Source: Paracoccus sp. MBLB3053
GTDB taxonomy: Bacteria > Pseudomonadota > Alphaproteobacteria > Rhodobacterales > Rhodobacteraceae
Direction: 5' to 3'
Assembly: GCF_031822435.1 (NCBI RefSeq)
Contig: NZ_JAVQLW010000001.1
Span: 1,807,501 to 1,871,500, forward strand
Length of the DNA: 64,000 bases
The translations under genes and the position numbers were made by a program. Numbering within the stretch: the first letter of the stretch is position 1; each line of letters starts with the position of its first letter. The notes below the pieces were generated by a model. That model made no database searches, was not told the DNA's origin, and saw only the letters and a list, made by a program, of their open reading frames with translations. Below are positions 19,717-29,397 of this stretch, piece after piece.

Positions 19717-21204
19717 ATGCTTCAGGCCGCCATGCAGATCCCACCCGAGACATTCCTGATCGACAGGGCCGTGGCCCAGCCGCTGCAGCTTCAGTTGCGC
19801 CGGCAAATCGTGCTTGCCGTGCATGAAGGCCGGTTGCGACCGGGTGAACGGATGCCGTCAAGCCGGGCACTGGCCGCCCATCTCGGCGTCGGGCGGATCA
19901 CGGTCACGCAAGCCTATGGCGATCTTGTCGCCACTGACTACCTGATTGCGCGGGGCAGGTCGGGCTATTTCATCTCGGATCGGATCGAGGATCTTGGCCC
20001 CGGGCCTGCCACCTTGCAGGAAGCGCCCCGGTTCGACTGGTCTTCGCGGCTGGACGGGCGCAACCTTGCGGCGCGGCGGAAGGACCGACCGACCGATTGG
20101 CGAAACTATCCCTACCGGTTTCTCTATGGTCAGACGGATGACCGTCTGATCGATCATGCGGCCTGGCGGGAATGTGCGGTGCGTGCCCTTGGCCGTCGTG
20201 ATCTTGGCGCATTGTCGGACGATCAATATGATGGCGATGATCCTGAACTGGTCGATTTCATCATACGCCACCTTTTGCCCCGTCGGGGGATCAAGGCCCG
20301 CGCGCAGGAAATCCTGCTGACGCTTGGCGCGCAAAATGCGCTCTGGCTCATTTCCGAGATCCTTCTTGATCGCGGCGCGGCCTGCGCGATCGAGGAACCG
20401 GGCTATCCGGGGCTGCATGAAATCCTGACCACGCTCCGTGCGAATGTCGTGCCTGTCGCGCTCGATTCCGACGGCCTGCCGCCTGCTTCCATTCCGGACG
20501 ACATCTCTGTTGTCTTCACGTCCCCCAGCCACCAATGCCCGACCAACCGCACCATGCCCCGGGAGCGGCGCGAGGACCTGCTGCGTCTGGCCGCCGAGCG
20601 CGAGATCGTCATTGTCGAAGATGACTATGAATTCGAGATTTCCTTTGCGGGCTCAACCTCGCCCGCGTTGAAGGCAATGGATCGCAGCGGGGCCGTGATC
20701 CATATCGGCTCTTTTTCGAAATCTGTCTTTCCGGGTTTGAGGCTCGGCTATATCGTCGCCGATCCGACCTTCATCGCCGAGGCGCGTGCGAGGCGCGGGA
20801 TGATGCTTCGCCATCCTCCGGGGCATGTTCAGCGCACGATGGCCTATTTCCTGTCGCTTGGTCATTACGACAGGCAGCTGAAACGCATGCGCGAAGCCTT
20901 TGCCGAGCGGCACAAGGTAACCTCCCTGGCCCTGATGCGTCACGACATGAACCGGGGGGCGACAGGAAAGGCGGGCGGGTCGAGCTTCTGGCTGGCGACG
21001 CCGCACGGCGTGGACAGCGACCTGCTTGCGCGCGAGTTGCGGCCGCAGGGCGTTCTGATCGAGCCGGGACGACCCTTCTTTCGCGCCCCCGAGGCCGGTT
21101 CAGGGTTCTTTCGGCTGGCCTATTCCTCGATCGCGGCGAGCGATATCGACGAAGGGGTCCGTCGTATCGCGGAGCTTGGCCGAATGCTGGCAGGCAGGGA
21201 TTAG
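19717..21204 (+). CDS. tauR: MocR-family (GntR-aminotransferase) regulator, probable TauR (495 aa)
   Basis: A PLP-dependent transcriptional regulator: a GntR winged helix (about residues 20-88, with MPSSRALAAHLGVGRITVTQ) is fused to an aminotransferase-like domain with the PLP lysine Lys335 in GSFSKSVFPG. Located directly after tpa, it most likely activates taurine catabolism. It starts at ATG 19717 without a strong ribosome-binding site; ATG 19732 is an alternative. The stop overlaps the convergent GntR/FCD gene by 4 bp. Confidence 0.85.
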   Translation: MLQAAMQIPPETFLIDRAVAQPLQLQLRRQIVLAVHEGRLRPGERMPSSRALAAHLGVGRITVTQAYGDLVATDYLIARGRSGYFISDRIEDLGPGPATLQEAPRFDWSSRLDGRNLAARRKDRPTDWRNYPYRFLYGQTDDRLIDHAAWRECAVRALGRRDLGALSDDQYDGDDPELVDFIIRHLLPRRGIKARAQEILLTLGAQNALWLISEILLDRGAACAIEEPGYPGLHEILTTLRANVVPVALDSDGLPPASIPDDISVVFTSPSHQCPTNRTMPRERREDLLRLAAEREIVIVEDDYEFEISFAGSTSPALKAMDRSGAVIHIGSFSKSVFPGLRLGYIVADPTFIAEARARRGMMLRHPPGHVQRTMAYFLSLGHYDRQLKRMREAFAERHKVTSLALMRHDMNRGATGKAGGSSFWLATPHGVDSDLLARELRPQGVLIEPGRPFFRAPEAGSGFFRLAYSSIAASDIDEGVRRIAELGRMLAGRD

Positions 21205-21845
21205 CCCAGCCGCGCAAATGCCTGTAGAACGGCGCGTTCGGACTGGCCCAGATATTCGTCGAGCATTTCGGCGGCCTGCTCGGCCTTGCCTGCCTCGAGC
21301 GTCGAGAGGATCTCGGCATTGCGGTGGATATACGGGCCGTGCAGCAATTCCGGGCTGTCGAGCAGGCCGAAGGCCAGCCGAAGTTCGGCGATGATCTGGG
21401 CAAAGAAGGCGATCAGGCGCGGGCTGTCGGTCAGCGCCACGATGGCTGCGTGAAATTCCATGTTGGCGCTGCCAATGGCGCGCCAATTGCCGCTTTCGCG
21501 CAACTGTTCGGCCCGCTCCACCGCCGCGGTCATGCGGGCCACCGCTTCGTGCCGATGCCAGGCCTGGGCAAGCGCGGGCACCTCGATCAGACGGCGCACG
21601 CGATAGATGTCGAGGATCGAGGCCATTGACGGCTCGGCCACGAAGACCCCTCGGTTCGGCTCATGGCGCAAAAGCCCTTCGCGGGTCAGCAGGCGGAAGA
21701 CCTCGCGCAGAGTGTTTCGGGAAATGTCCAGTTCGGCAGCCAGCTTCGCTTCGGACAGGCGTTGGCCTGGAACGAGCGTCCCTCCGGTCACCTGATCGCG
21801 CAATTGCGAGGCGATTTCTTCGGTCAGGCTGGGTTCTGCGCGCAT
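21201..21845 (-). CDS. GntR-family regulator, FadR/FCD subfamily (214 aa)
   Basis: The N-terminal winged helix (about residues 6-70, LSEAKLAAELDISRNTLREV) is followed by an all-helical FCD ligand domain with the usual metal-site histidines (FHAAIV and YIHRNAEIL regions). It is divergent from the NRAMP-like gene and the 5-oxoprolinase-type cluster across 278 bp, so it is the likely repressor of that cluster. The inducer is not evident; 5-oxoproline or a related lactam or carboxylate is a reasonable guess from context. Confidence 0.88.
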   Translation of the reverse strand: MRAEPSLTEEIASQLRDQVTGGTLVPGQRLSEAKLAAELDISRNTLREVFRLLTREGLLRHEPNRGVFVAEPSMASILDIYRVRRLIEVPALAQAWHRHEAVARMTAAVERAEQLRESGNWRAIGSANMEFHAAIVALTDSPRLIAFFAQIIAELRLAFGLLDSPELLHGPYIHRNAEILSTLEAGKAEQAAEMLDEYLGQSERAVLQAFARLG

Positions 21846-21961
21846 GAATGGTTCCGTCTGAGGCGTCGCGCATCTTGTCCGAGCCGGGCGCGGCAGACAA
21901 GTCGGACGAGATCGATTCGCCGAAGTTGGCGCACGGAATGGTGGCAGTTGTCGGTGAGATC

Positions 21962-21976
21962 AGCAGGCAGCCTGCT
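21962..21976. promoter_or_regulatory. perfect 15-bp palindrome in the gntR-NRAMP intergenic region
   Basis: AGCAGGC-A-GCCTGCT has 7-bp arms around one base. It lies 116 bp upstream of the gntR start and 147 bp upstream of the NRAMP-like gene. Its form suits a dimeric GntR/FCD repressor. There is also a TTGACG element at 22050-22055 that could be a -35 for the rightward transcript. No second copy of the palindrome was noticed. Confidence 0.4.
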
Positions 21977-22123
21977 CAATTCCTTGGCATATTGTCGTTC
22001 TATCAGTCATGAATTGCTCAACAATCTAGATGTCAATGTCACATAATTCTTGACGGATGGTCGCTTCAAACTCACAGTTCCGTCATCCAAGAGCAATAAT
22101 TCAGACCAACAGGAGCATCCCTG

Positions 22124-23353
22124 ATGAGCGTTTCCGCTCCCAGCGCAGCCAACACCAGCCTCAAGGGCGGGTTCCTGGCAGCAATCTTCCTGATGGCCAC
22201 TTCGGCCATCGGACCGGGGTTCATTACCCAGACAGCGACGTTCACGGCCAAGATGGGCGCGGCATTTGCCTTTGCCATTCTCGCCTCGATCGTCATCGAT
22301 TTCGTTGTTCAGCTGAACATCTGGCGCATCACCGCGCTGACCCGCCGCCGAGCTTCCGACACGGCGAATGCGGCCATTCCGGGCGCGGGCTACGTGCTGG
22401 CCCTGCTGGTCCTGATCGGCGGTCTGGCCTTCAACGTCGGCAATATCGCAGGCGCGGGGCTTGGCCTAAATGCGATGATGGGGGTTGATCCGAAAATCGG
22501 CGGCGCGGTATCGGCGCTGCTGGCCATCGGCATTTTCCTGTCGAGGCGCGCGGGGCTTTTGCTGGACCGCATGATCATCGGGCTGGGTCTGTTGATGATC
22601 GTGATGACCGTGATCGTCGCGCTGACGACGAACCCGCCCGTGGGCGAGGCCCTGCGTCAGGCCGTGCTGCCCGACACGATCGATTTCGCCACCATCACCA
22701 CGATCGTCGGTGGAACGGTCGGCGGCTATATCACCTATTCGGGCGCGCATCGCCTGCTCGACAAGGGGCTCGTCGGGGAAGAGAACCTGCAAGCCGTCAC
22801 CCGCGCATCGCTGACCGGCATCGCAGTCACGGGCGTCATGCGCTTTGTCCTGTTCCTGGCGATCCTCGGCGTCGTTGCCTCGGGTGTCACCCTGGATCTG
22901 TCCAGCCAGGCTGCGAACCCTGCGGCGCAAGCCTTTGCCTCGGCGCTAGGCGAATGGGGCCTGCGGGTCTTCGGGGTCGTTCTCTGGGCGGCGGCCATCA
23001 CCTCGGTGATCGGCGCGGCTTATACTTCTGTCAGCTTCCTCACGGTGTTTGGCGAGATGGACGACCGCGGAAGAAACATTGCCACGGTGATCTTCATCGC
23101 TGTTTCACTTGTGGTCTATCTGGCACTCGGAAAGGCTCCGGCATCGATCCTCGTCTTTGTCGGCGGCTTCAACGGCCTGATCCTGCCGATCGGTCTGACA
23201 ATCTTCACCTATATCGGATTTGCCCGTTCGGACCTGATGGGCGGACATGTCTATAACCGTCCGCTGCTGATCGCGAGCGCGGTCGTCTGCGCCCTGACCT
23301 GGTATATGGGCTTCAAGTCGGTCGGCACGATCTTTTCATTCCTGCTCGGCTAA
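22124..23353 (+). CDS. NRAMP-like permease lacking metal-site residues (409 aa)
   Basis: An eleven-segment membrane protein of the NRAMP fold. Canonical NRAMPs bind the metal through DPGN in helix 1 and MPH in helix 6. Here the helix 1 motif reads GPGF (30-33), and the helix 6 equivalent, aligned by eye, reads GGY (200-202). Metal transport is therefore doubtful. In Bacillus a relative (YcsG) is encoded with 5-oxoprolinase genes, as here, so import of 5-oxoproline or another small organic substrate is an attractive inference. Start ATG 22124 has an AGGAG ribosome-binding site. Confidence 0.82.
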   Translation: MSVSAPSAANTSLKGGFLAAIFLMATSAIGPGFITQTATFTAKMGAAFAFAILASIVIDFVVQLNIWRITALTRRRASDTANAAIPGAGYVLALLVLIGGLAFNVGNIAGAGLGLNAMMGVDPKIGGAVSALLAIGIFLSRRAGLLLDRMIIGLGLLMIVMTVIVALTTNPPVGEALRQAVLPDTIDFATITTIVGGTVGGYITYSGAHRLLDKGLVGEENLQAVTRASLTGIAVTGVMRFVLFLAILGVVASGVTLDLSSQAANPAAQAFASALGEWGLRVFGVVLWAAAITSVIGAAYTSVSFLTVFGEMDDRGRNIATVIFIAVSLVVYLALGKAPASILVFVGGFNGLILPIGLTIFTYIGFARSDLMGGHVYNRPLLIASAVVCALTWYMGFKSVGTIFSFLLG

Positions 23354-23368
23354 CCTGACAAAAACACC

Positions 23369-23393
23369 GCGGTGGCCAGCGACGGGCCACCGC
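23369..23393 (+). other. 9-bp intercistronic hairpin between NRAMP-like gene and pxpA
   Basis: GCGGTGGCC (23369-23377) and GGCCACCGC (23385-23393) pair perfectly around a 7-nt loop. Only CTTTC follows, so termination would be partial at best. It may attenuate or stabilise, giving the permease and enzyme genes different expression. The pxpA ribosome-binding site lies shortly after it. Confidence 0.6.
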
Positions 23394-23416
23394 CTTTCAA
23401 GAATGAGGAGGACAGC

Positions 23417-24187
23417 ATGACCCATTCGATCGACCTGAACAGCGATCTTGGCGAGGGCTATGGTGCGTGGAGCATGGGCGATGACGGCGCGATGCTTCGG
23501 ATCGTCAGTTCGGCCAACGTGGCCTGCGGCTTTCATGCCGGCGATCCGCTGACGATCCTTGCCACGCTGCGCGATGCGGCGGCGAAAGGTGTCGCGGTCG
23601 GGGCGCATGTGTCCTATCCCGACCGGGTGGGCTTCGGCCGCCGCCCGATGGACGTGACTTCGGCCGAACTGACGGCGGACGTGATCTACCAGATCGGCGC
23701 GCTGCAGGGGCTTGCCGCCTCGGTCGGAACGCGCGTGACCTATGTCAAACCGCATGGCGCGCTTTACAACACGATCGCTACCGATGCCCGCCAGGCCGAT
23801 GCGGTGATTGCAGCCATTCAGGCGATCGAGCCGTCGCTGGTGCTGATGGGACTGGCAGGCGCCCCGATCCTTGACAGGGCGCATGGCGCCGGTCTGAAAA
23901 CCGTGGCCGAGGCGTTCGGCGACCGCGCCTATACGCCCGAAGGCCAGCTTGTCTCGCGCCGCGAAAAGGGGGCTGTCCTGCATGATCCCGAACTGGTCGC
24001 GGCGCGCATGGTCCGCCTTGCGACCGAAGGGGTGATCGAGGCGATCGACGGCACGATCCTTCGTCTTCAGGCCGACAGCATCTGCGTGCACGGCGACAGC
24101 GCCGGCGCGGTCGAGATGGCCCGCCGCATCCGCGAAGAACTGCTTGCCGCGGGCGTCGCAATTACCGCTTTCACCGAGGCACTCTGA
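23417..24187 (+). CDS. pxpA: 5-oxoprolinase subunit A, LamB/YcsF family (256 aa)
   Basis: A member of the LamB/YcsF family, identified in Bacillus and E. coli as the A subunit of the prokaryotic ATP-dependent 5-oxoprolinase, which opens L-5-oxoproline to L-glutamate. Family blocks are clear: NSDLGEGYG (8-16), ACGFHAGDP (about 37-45), KPHGALYN and the terminal CVHGDS. It carries the hydrolytic, polysaccharide-deacetylase-like barrel. GAGGAGGAC precedes the ATG. It overlaps the next gene by 1 bp (TGATG). Confidence 0.92.
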   Translation: MTHSIDLNSDLGEGYGAWSMGDDGAMLRIVSSANVACGFHAGDPLTILATLRDAAAKGVAVGAHVSYPDRVGFGRRPMDVTSAELTADVIYQIGALQGLAASVGTRVTYVKPHGALYNTIATDARQADAVIAAIQAIEPSLVLMGLAGAPILDRAHGAGLKTVAEAFGDRAYTPEGQLVSRREKGAVLHDPELVAARMVRLATEGVIEAIDGTILRLQADSICVHGDSAGAVEMARRIREELLAAGVAITAFTEAL

Positions 24188-24975
24188 TGCTGCGCCCCGA
24201 CCCAGCCTCCGCCGCCGCTGCCCGCCTGCAATGCCGTAAGGGGCTTGTTGCCCCCACAGCCGGCATGGCTCCGGGCTTTACACAATGCAACATGATCTCG
24301 CTGCCCCGCGACTGGGCCTGGGATTTCCTGCTCTATGGGCAGCGGAACCCGAAACCTTGTCCGGTCCTGGACGTGACCGATCCCGGCAGCCACCGCACCG
24401 AACTCGCGCCGGGGGCCGACCTGCGCACAGATCTGCCCCTTTATCGCGTCTGGCGTGACGGCGTGCTGACCGAGGAGCTGGCCGACGCGACCGATGTCTG
24501 GGCCGAGCATCCCGATCTGGTCACCTTCCTGATCGGCTGTTCCTTCACCTTCGAAACCCCGCTGATGCAGGCGGGGATCGAGGTGCGCCATGTCACCCAA
24601 GGGTGCAATGTGCCGATGTACCTCACCAATCGCGAATGCCGTCCCGCCGGGCGATTGCACGGTCAGTTGGTCGTCTCGATGCGGCCGATCCCGGCCGATC
24701 GCGTGGCAGAGGCCGCGATGATCTCGGGCCGGTTCCCGGCAGTGCATGGCGCGCCGATCCAGATCGGTGCACCCGAGGCTCTGGGCATTGCCGATCTAGC
24801 CCGTCCCGATTTCGGTGACCCGGTCGAGATCCGCGAGGGCGAGGTTCCGGTTTTCTGGGCCTGCGGTGTCACGCCGCAAGCCGCCGTCATGGCCTCGAAG
24901 CCGCCTTTCGCCATCACGCATGCGCCGGGGCACATGTTCATCACCGACGTGCCCGACAGTCGGTGGCAGGTATGA
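24187..24975 (+). CDS. DUF1445/YcsI family protein (putative hydro-lyase, 262 aa)
   Basis: A YcsI-type protein, often labelled putative hydro-lyase or D-glutamate cyclase family. The block [11 protein letters not shown] near residues 117-127 and the [12 protein letters not shown] block (137-148) are family features, and the C-terminal [12 protein letters not shown] is typical. In Bacillus ycsI lies between ycsF and the KipI/KipA genes, the same order as here. Its exact reaction is not established. It could interconvert glutamate and 5-oxoproline or act on the D-isomer; this is inference from context. Confidence 0.85.
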   Translation: MLRPDPASAAAARLQCRKGLVAPTAGMAPGFTQCNMISLPRDWAWDFLLYGQRNPKPCPVLDVTDPGSHRTELAPGADLRTDLPLYRVWRDGVLTEELADATDVWAEHPDLVTFLIGCSFTFETPLMQAGIEVRHVTQGCNVPMYLTNRECRPAGRLHGQLVVSMRPIPADRVAEAAMISGRFPAVHGAPIQIGAPEALGIADLARPDFGDPVEIREGEVPVFWACGVTPQAAVMASKPPFAITHAPGHMFITDVPDSRWQV

Positions 24976-26534
24976 GCATGAAGTTTCTTCCCGTCGGGCC
25001 GCGCACGATCCTGGTCGAACTTGCCGATCTGGACGAGACGCTGGCTTTGTTCGACGCGCTTCTGGCCGACCCGGTCGAGGGCGTGGCCGAAATCGTGCCT
25101 GCTGCGCGCACCCTGATGATCCGCATGGCGCCCGGCTACGGCGCAGATGCCATTCTGGCTGGGCAGGTCGCCCGCCGCAAGCCCGCCCCCGGCACGGTCC
25201 GCGAGGATGGACCGTTAGAGACGGTCGAAATTCCCGTGACCTATGAGGGCGAGGACCTGGATGAGGTCGCCCGGCATATGGGGCTGAGCGTCGCCGAGGT
25301 CGTCGCGGCGCATCAGGCGACGACCTGGCAGGTGGCGTTCTGCGGCTTCGCGCCGGGCTTTGCCTACATGACCTGCGATGATGCCCGGTTCGACCTGCCG
25401 CGCCGAGCGGCACCACGGACACGTATCCCTGCGGGATCGGTCGCGCTGGCCGGGCGGTTCTGTGGCATCTATCCGCAGGAAACTCCGGGCGGTTGGCAGC
25501 TCATCGGGACGACCAAAGTGCCGATGTGGGATCTGAGCCGCGATCCGCCGGCATTGCTGCGGCCGGGCATTCGCGCCCGCTTCGTCGAGGGGGCGGCTGA
25601 AATCCACCCTTCCGCCGCATTGCCTGCGCAGGTGACGGAACCGGTTCTCAAGGTTGTCTCGACCGCCTATCCGATCCTCTTTCAGGACGAAGGGCGTCCG
25701 GGGCAGGGAGGCCAGGGCGTCTCGGCCTCGGGCGCGCTGGATATGGGTGCGCTGCATCGTGCCAATCGCGCGGTCGGCAACCCTTCGAACAGTGCCGCGC
25801 TGGAAATCACCCTTGGCCCGGTCAAGCTGCGCGCTGAATGCGCGGTGACACTGGCGCTCAGCGGTGCGGCTACGGCAAGCGTGGCGGGCACAACCGTTCC
25901 CGCTGGCGCAGCCTTCGCCATGGATGCCGGGGATGAGCTTGTGATCCTGCCCCCCGCAGCCGGAATGCGCAGTTATCTTGCGCTGCGGGGCGGTTTCCAG
26001 ATTGAGCCGGTGCTGGGTTCGGCTTCGACCGACACGCTGGCCTTTGTCGGACCCGACGCGCTGAGCGCTGGCGCCGCGCTCGGTCTTGCCGGGCTTCCTG
26101 CCGGGGCCGTCGCCGAACCGCAGGACCAGCCCGCGCTGCCAAAGTCGGGCGATCTGGTCGAACTCCCCGTCACCCTGGGGCCGCGCGCCGACTGGTTCAC
26201 GCCCGAGATGGTCCGACATTTCCTGACGCAGGAATGGCTGGTCACGCCGCAAAGCTCGCGCGTGGGCATTCGCCTGGAAGGTGCCCAGCCGATGACCCGC
26301 GAGGATGCGACCGAGCTTCCCTCGGAGGGGACGGAAACCGGCGCGATCCAGATCCCGCATTCCGGCCAGCCCGTCCTGTTTCTGGCCGACCACCCGCTGA
26401 CCGGCGGCTATCCCGTGATCGCGACGCTGCTGCCCTCGGCGCTGGATCTGGCAGGCCAGATCCCGCCCGGAGCGCGCATCCGCTTCACCGCCGACCAAGA
26501 CTTCACCCCGATTACCCCTGCGAGGCCCGCATGA
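24972..26534 (+). CDS. pxpBC: fused 5-oxoprolinase subunits B and C (KipI-KipA type, 520 aa)
   Basis: Two domains in one chain. Residues 1 to about 220 are PxpB/KipI (CT_C_D), with CGFAPGF (124-130) and TPGGWQLIG (171-179). Residues about 225-515 are PxpC/KipA (CT_A_B), beginning [20 protein letters not shown]. Both domains are homologous to the carboxyltransferase of urea carboxylase. The start is taken as ATG 24972, giving an ATGA overlap with the previous gene; GTG 24963 and ATG 24978 are alternatives. The ends are coupled to the next gene by another ATGA overlap. In many bacteria B and C are separate, so this is a natural fusion. Confidence 0.9.
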   Translation: MSMKFLPVGPRTILVELADLDETLALFDALLADPVEGVAEIVPAARTLMIRMAPGYGADAILAGQVARRKPAPGTVREDGPLETVEIPVTYEGEDLDEVARHMGLSVAEVVAAHQATTWQVAFCGFAPGFAYMTCDDARFDLPRRAAPRTRIPAGSVALAGRFCGIYPQETPGGWQLIGTTKVPMWDLSRDPPALLRPGIRARFVEGAAEIHPSAALPAQVTEPVLKVVSTAYPILFQDEGRPGQGGQGVSASGALDMGALHRANRAVGNPSNSAALEITLGPVKLRAECAVTLALSGAATASVAGTTVPAGAAFAMDAGDELVILPPAAGMRSYLALRGGFQIEPVLGSASTDTLAFVGPDALSAGAALGLAGLPAGAVAEPQDQPALPKSGDLVELPVTLGPRADWFTPEMVRHFLTQEWLVTPQSSRVGIRLEGAQPMTREDATELPSEGTETGAIQIPHSGQPVLFLADHPLTGGYPVIATLLPSALDLAGQIPPGARIRFTADQDFTPITPARPA

Positions 26535-28300
26535 CCATTTTCGCCACTGGCCCCGAACGTCCGCTGAACCGACTGCTGATTGCCAATCGCGGTGAAATCG
26601 CCGTGCGCGTCATCCGCGCCTGCCGCGACGAGGGCATCGAAGCCATCGCGGTCTATGCCGACAGCGATCGCGACGCGCTGTTCGTGCGCATGGCCGATCA
26701 GGCGCATGCGCTGGGGGGTGACAAGCCCGCCGACAGCTACCTGAACGCCGAAAAGATCATCGAGATCGCCAAGGCCTCTGGTGCCGAGGCAATTCATCCC
26801 GGCTACGGTTTCCTGTCTGAACGCGCCGATTTTGCGAAGGCCGTGCAGGATGCGGGGCTGATCTGGGTCGGTCCCGATCCGAAGGTGATCGAGGCACTTG
26901 GCGACAAGATCGAGGCGCGGCGGATCGCCGAAGCCGTTGGTGCCCCCCTTGTTGCAGGAACGCCCGGTCCGGTCGAAACCTCGGCCCAAGCGCTGGCTTT
27001 CGCCCGCGAGCATGGATTGCCCATCGCGATCAAGGCGGCCTTCGGAGGCGGCGGTCGCGGCATGAAGGTCGCATGGCGTCTGGAAGAGGTGGAAGAGCTT
27101 TTCGAAAGCGCCACGCGTGAGGCGCTGACCGCCTTTGGTCGCGGCGAATGCTTCATCGAACAGTTCCTGGATCGCCCACGCCACATCGAAGCCCAGGTGC
27201 TGGCCGACCGTCACGGCACGGTCAAGGTGATCGGAACGCGCGATTGTTCGCTGCAGCGACGCAACCAGAAGCTGGTCGAGGAAGCACCCGCGCCTTTCCT
27301 TACCGACGAGCAGCGCGACCGCATCCATGATTCCGCCCGCCGGATCTGCGCCCATGCCGGCTATAGCGGGGCCGGAACGGTGGAATACCTGCTGTCGGCC
27401 AATGGCACGATCTCGTTTCTCGAGGTCAATACCCGCCTGCAGGTCGAGCATCCCGTGACCGAGGAAACCACCGGGATCGATCTCGTGCGCGGGATGATCC
27501 GCATTGCACAGGGTGCGCGTCTTGCCAATGACAGCGTGCCCGCCCCGCGTGGCCATTCGATCGAGTTCCGCATCAACGCCGAGGACCCGGCGCGCGGCTT
27601 CCTGCCGACACCCGGTCCGATTGACGTGTTCGACGCGCCCTCGGGGCCGGGTATCCGGGTGGATAGCGGCGTGACCTCGGGTTCGGTCGTGCCGGGGACC
27701 TTCGATTCCATGATGGCCAAGCTGATCGTGACAGGGGCGACCCGCGCCGAGGCTCTTGCCCGCGCGGCCCGCGCGCTGCGCGAGTTTCGCATCGAAGGCG
27801 TGGCATCGGTCCTGCCCTTCGACCGGGAGGTGCTGGAGCAGTCCGATTTCCGTGCCGAAGATGGCGAGTTTCGCGTTCATACCCGCTGGATCGAAACCGA
27901 CTTCGCCGATGCCCTTGCGAAGGCCATGAAGCCGCATGCCCGGGTCAGCCCCGCAACCCCGTCGAAAACGCTGAGGCTGGCGGTCGAAATCGATGGCAAG
28001 CGGCATGAGCTGGGCCTGCCCGCCGACCTGCTGGCGGCCCTGCCTGCGGGGGATCGCAGCGTCGTCCTCGATGCGGAGCCCGAGGCGGATGCATCTGTCG
28101 TGACCGCGCCGGTCGCCGGAACGCTGACGCTGTGGCAGGCCGAGGCCGGGGCCGAGGTCGAGGCGGGACAAGTCATTGCGGTGATCGAGGCCATGAAGAT
28201 GGAGACCCGGATCGAAGCGCATCGCGCGGGTCGTCTTGAGCAGCTCGCCGAGGCGGGAAAGGTGCTGGCCTATGGTGCGGAAGTGGCACGGATCATCTGA
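26531..28300 (+). CDS. biotin carboxylase with C-terminal biotinyl domain (589 aa)
   Basis: ATP-dependent carboxylation of biotin. It has the N-terminal biotin carboxylase domain ([17 protein letters not shown] from about 15), an ATP-grasp glycine loop (GGGGRGMK), the [14 protein letters not shown] catalytic block, then a biotinyl carrier domain with Lys556 in EAMKMET. It resembles the alpha subunits of acyl-CoA or urea carboxylases, but no acyl-CoA carboxyltransferase gene is nearby. The only possible carboxyltransferase partner in the operon is the PxpBC fusion, to which it is coupled by an ATGA overlap. It is therefore probably part of a biotin-dependent enzyme with PxpBC. Classic PxpABC has no biotin partner, which makes this unusual. 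Confidence 0.92.
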   Translation: MTIFATGPERPLNRLLIANRGEIAVRVIRACRDEGIEAIAVYADSDRDALFVRMADQAHALGGDKPADSYLNAEKIIEIAKASGAEAIHPGYGFLSERADFAKAVQDAGLIWVGPDPKVIEALGDKIEARRIAEAVGAPLVAGTPGPVETSAQALAFAREHGLPIAIKAAFGGGGRGMKVAWRLEEVEELFESATREALTAFGRGECFIEQFLDRPRHIEAQVLADRHGTVKVIGTRDCSLQRRNQKLVEEAPAPFLTDEQRDRIHDSARRICAHAGYSGAGTVEYLLSANGTISFLEVNTRLQVEHPVTEETTGIDLVRGMIRIAQGARLANDSVPAPRGHSIEFRINAEDPARGFLPTPGPIDVFDAPSGPGIRVDSGVTSGSVVPGTFDSMMAKLIVTGATRAEALARAARALREFRIEGVASVLPFDREVLEQSDFRAEDGEFRVHTRWIETDFADALAKAMKPHARVSPATPSKTLRLAVEIDGKRHELGLPADLLAALPAGDRSVVLDAEPEADASVVTAPVAGTLTLWQAEAGAEVEAGQVIAVIEAMKMETRIEAHRAGRLEQLAEAGKVLAYGAEVARII

Positions 28301-28371
28301 TCCGCGCGCGGCGATTTGACATCGACCCGGCAAGGCGGAAAGAGTGCACATGCATTTTTTCCGAGACTTCC

Positions 28372-29397
28372 ATGAGCCTTGCCGGACGCCGTTTCCTGAC
28401 CTTTGCCATTGCCGCGGCGGGAGGGGCGCTGTTCCTGGCGCTGCATTTGCCGCTTCCGTGGTTGCTCGGGCCGATGCTGGCCTGCCTGATTGCCGCGCTC
28501 GCCGGCGTGCCGATGGCAGGGGCGGGCTGGTTCGGCATCCTCATGCGCACCATCCTTGGCGTCGCCGTGGGGGCCTCGATCACGCCCGAGGTGCTGGCGG
28601 GGCTTCCCGAAATGGCAGCCTCGCTCGCCTTCGTTCCGGTCTTCATCGGGGTGATCGCGCTGATCGGATATCCGCTGTTTCGCAAGGCGTTCGGCCTTGA
28701 CCATGCGACGGCCTGGTACGGGGCCATGCCGGGCGGGTTGCAGGACATGCTTGTCTTTGGCGAGGAAGCCGGCGGGAATGTTCGCGCGCTGTCGCTGATC
28801 CACGCGACACGGGTTCTTGTCATCGTCACGGTTGCCCCCCTGATCATGGCGGTATCCTGGGGCCTGGACCTGTCGCAGCCTCCTGGCCAGCCGATCGGCA
28901 GCGTCGCCCCGCAGGAGATTGTGCTGATGTGCGCCTGCGGCTTTCTCGGCTGGCAACTGGCCGAGCGGATCGGGATCTTCGGCGCCTCGATCCTTGGTCC
29001 GATGGTCCTGACCATGATCCTGTCCCTGTCCGGGCTGATCCAGCATCGCCCTCCGGCCGAGATGATCCAGATCGCGCAATATTTCATCGGCATCGCGGTC
29101 GGATCGAAATATGCCGGCATCACGCTGCGAGAATTGCGGCTCTATGTCTCAGCGGGCCTGGTCTATTCGCTTGCGCTTGCAGCGATCAGCCTCGTCTTTA
29201 TCGAGGTCATCACCCACCTTGACCTGGCACCGGGGCTGGATGCATTTCTGGCCTTTCTTCCCGGTGGCCAGGCCGAGATGATCGTCATCGCGATCATCGC
29301 CGGGGCGGATCTTGCCTATGTCGTCAGCCACCACCTGCTGCGCATGGTCCTGGTGATCCTTCTTGCCCCGGTCATGGCGCGCATCTTCCGCGACTAG
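28372..29397 (+). CDS. AbrB-family membrane transporter (341 aa)
   Basis: An integral membrane protein of the Pfam AbrB family (an ammonia-monooxygenase-regulator-like name; not the DNA-binding AbrB). It has about ten hydrophobic segments in two repeated halves, each with a glycine-proline motif (LPWLLGPMLAC near 27-37; GASILGPMVL in the second half) and a loop ending PGGLQDML or PGGQAEMI. It follows the 5-oxoprolinase-type genes by 71 bp in the same direction and is probably a second transporter of that locus. The substrate is unknown. Its 3' end overlaps kup by 3 bp. Confidence 0.82.
   Translation: MSLAGRRFLTFAIAAAGGALFLALHLPLPWLLGPMLACLIAALAGVPMAGAGWFGILMRTILGVAVGASITPEVLAGLPEMAASLAFVPVFIGVIALIGYPLFRKAFGLDHATAWYGAMPGGLQDMLVFGEEAGGNVRALSLIHATRVLVIVTVAPLIMAVSWGLDLSQPPGQPIGSVAPQEIVLMCACGFLGWQLAERIGIFGASILGPMVLTMILSLSGLIQHRPPAEMIQIAQYFIGIAVGSKYAGITLRELRLYVSAGLVYSLALAAISLVFIEVITHLDLAPGLDAFLAFLPGGQAEMIVIAIIAGADLAYVVSHHLLRMVLVILLAPVMARIFRD

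Noticed and set aside
26408..28351. Minus-strand frame of 647 codons
   Set aside because: Exact antisense of the biotin carboxylase gene, which has all catalytic motifs.
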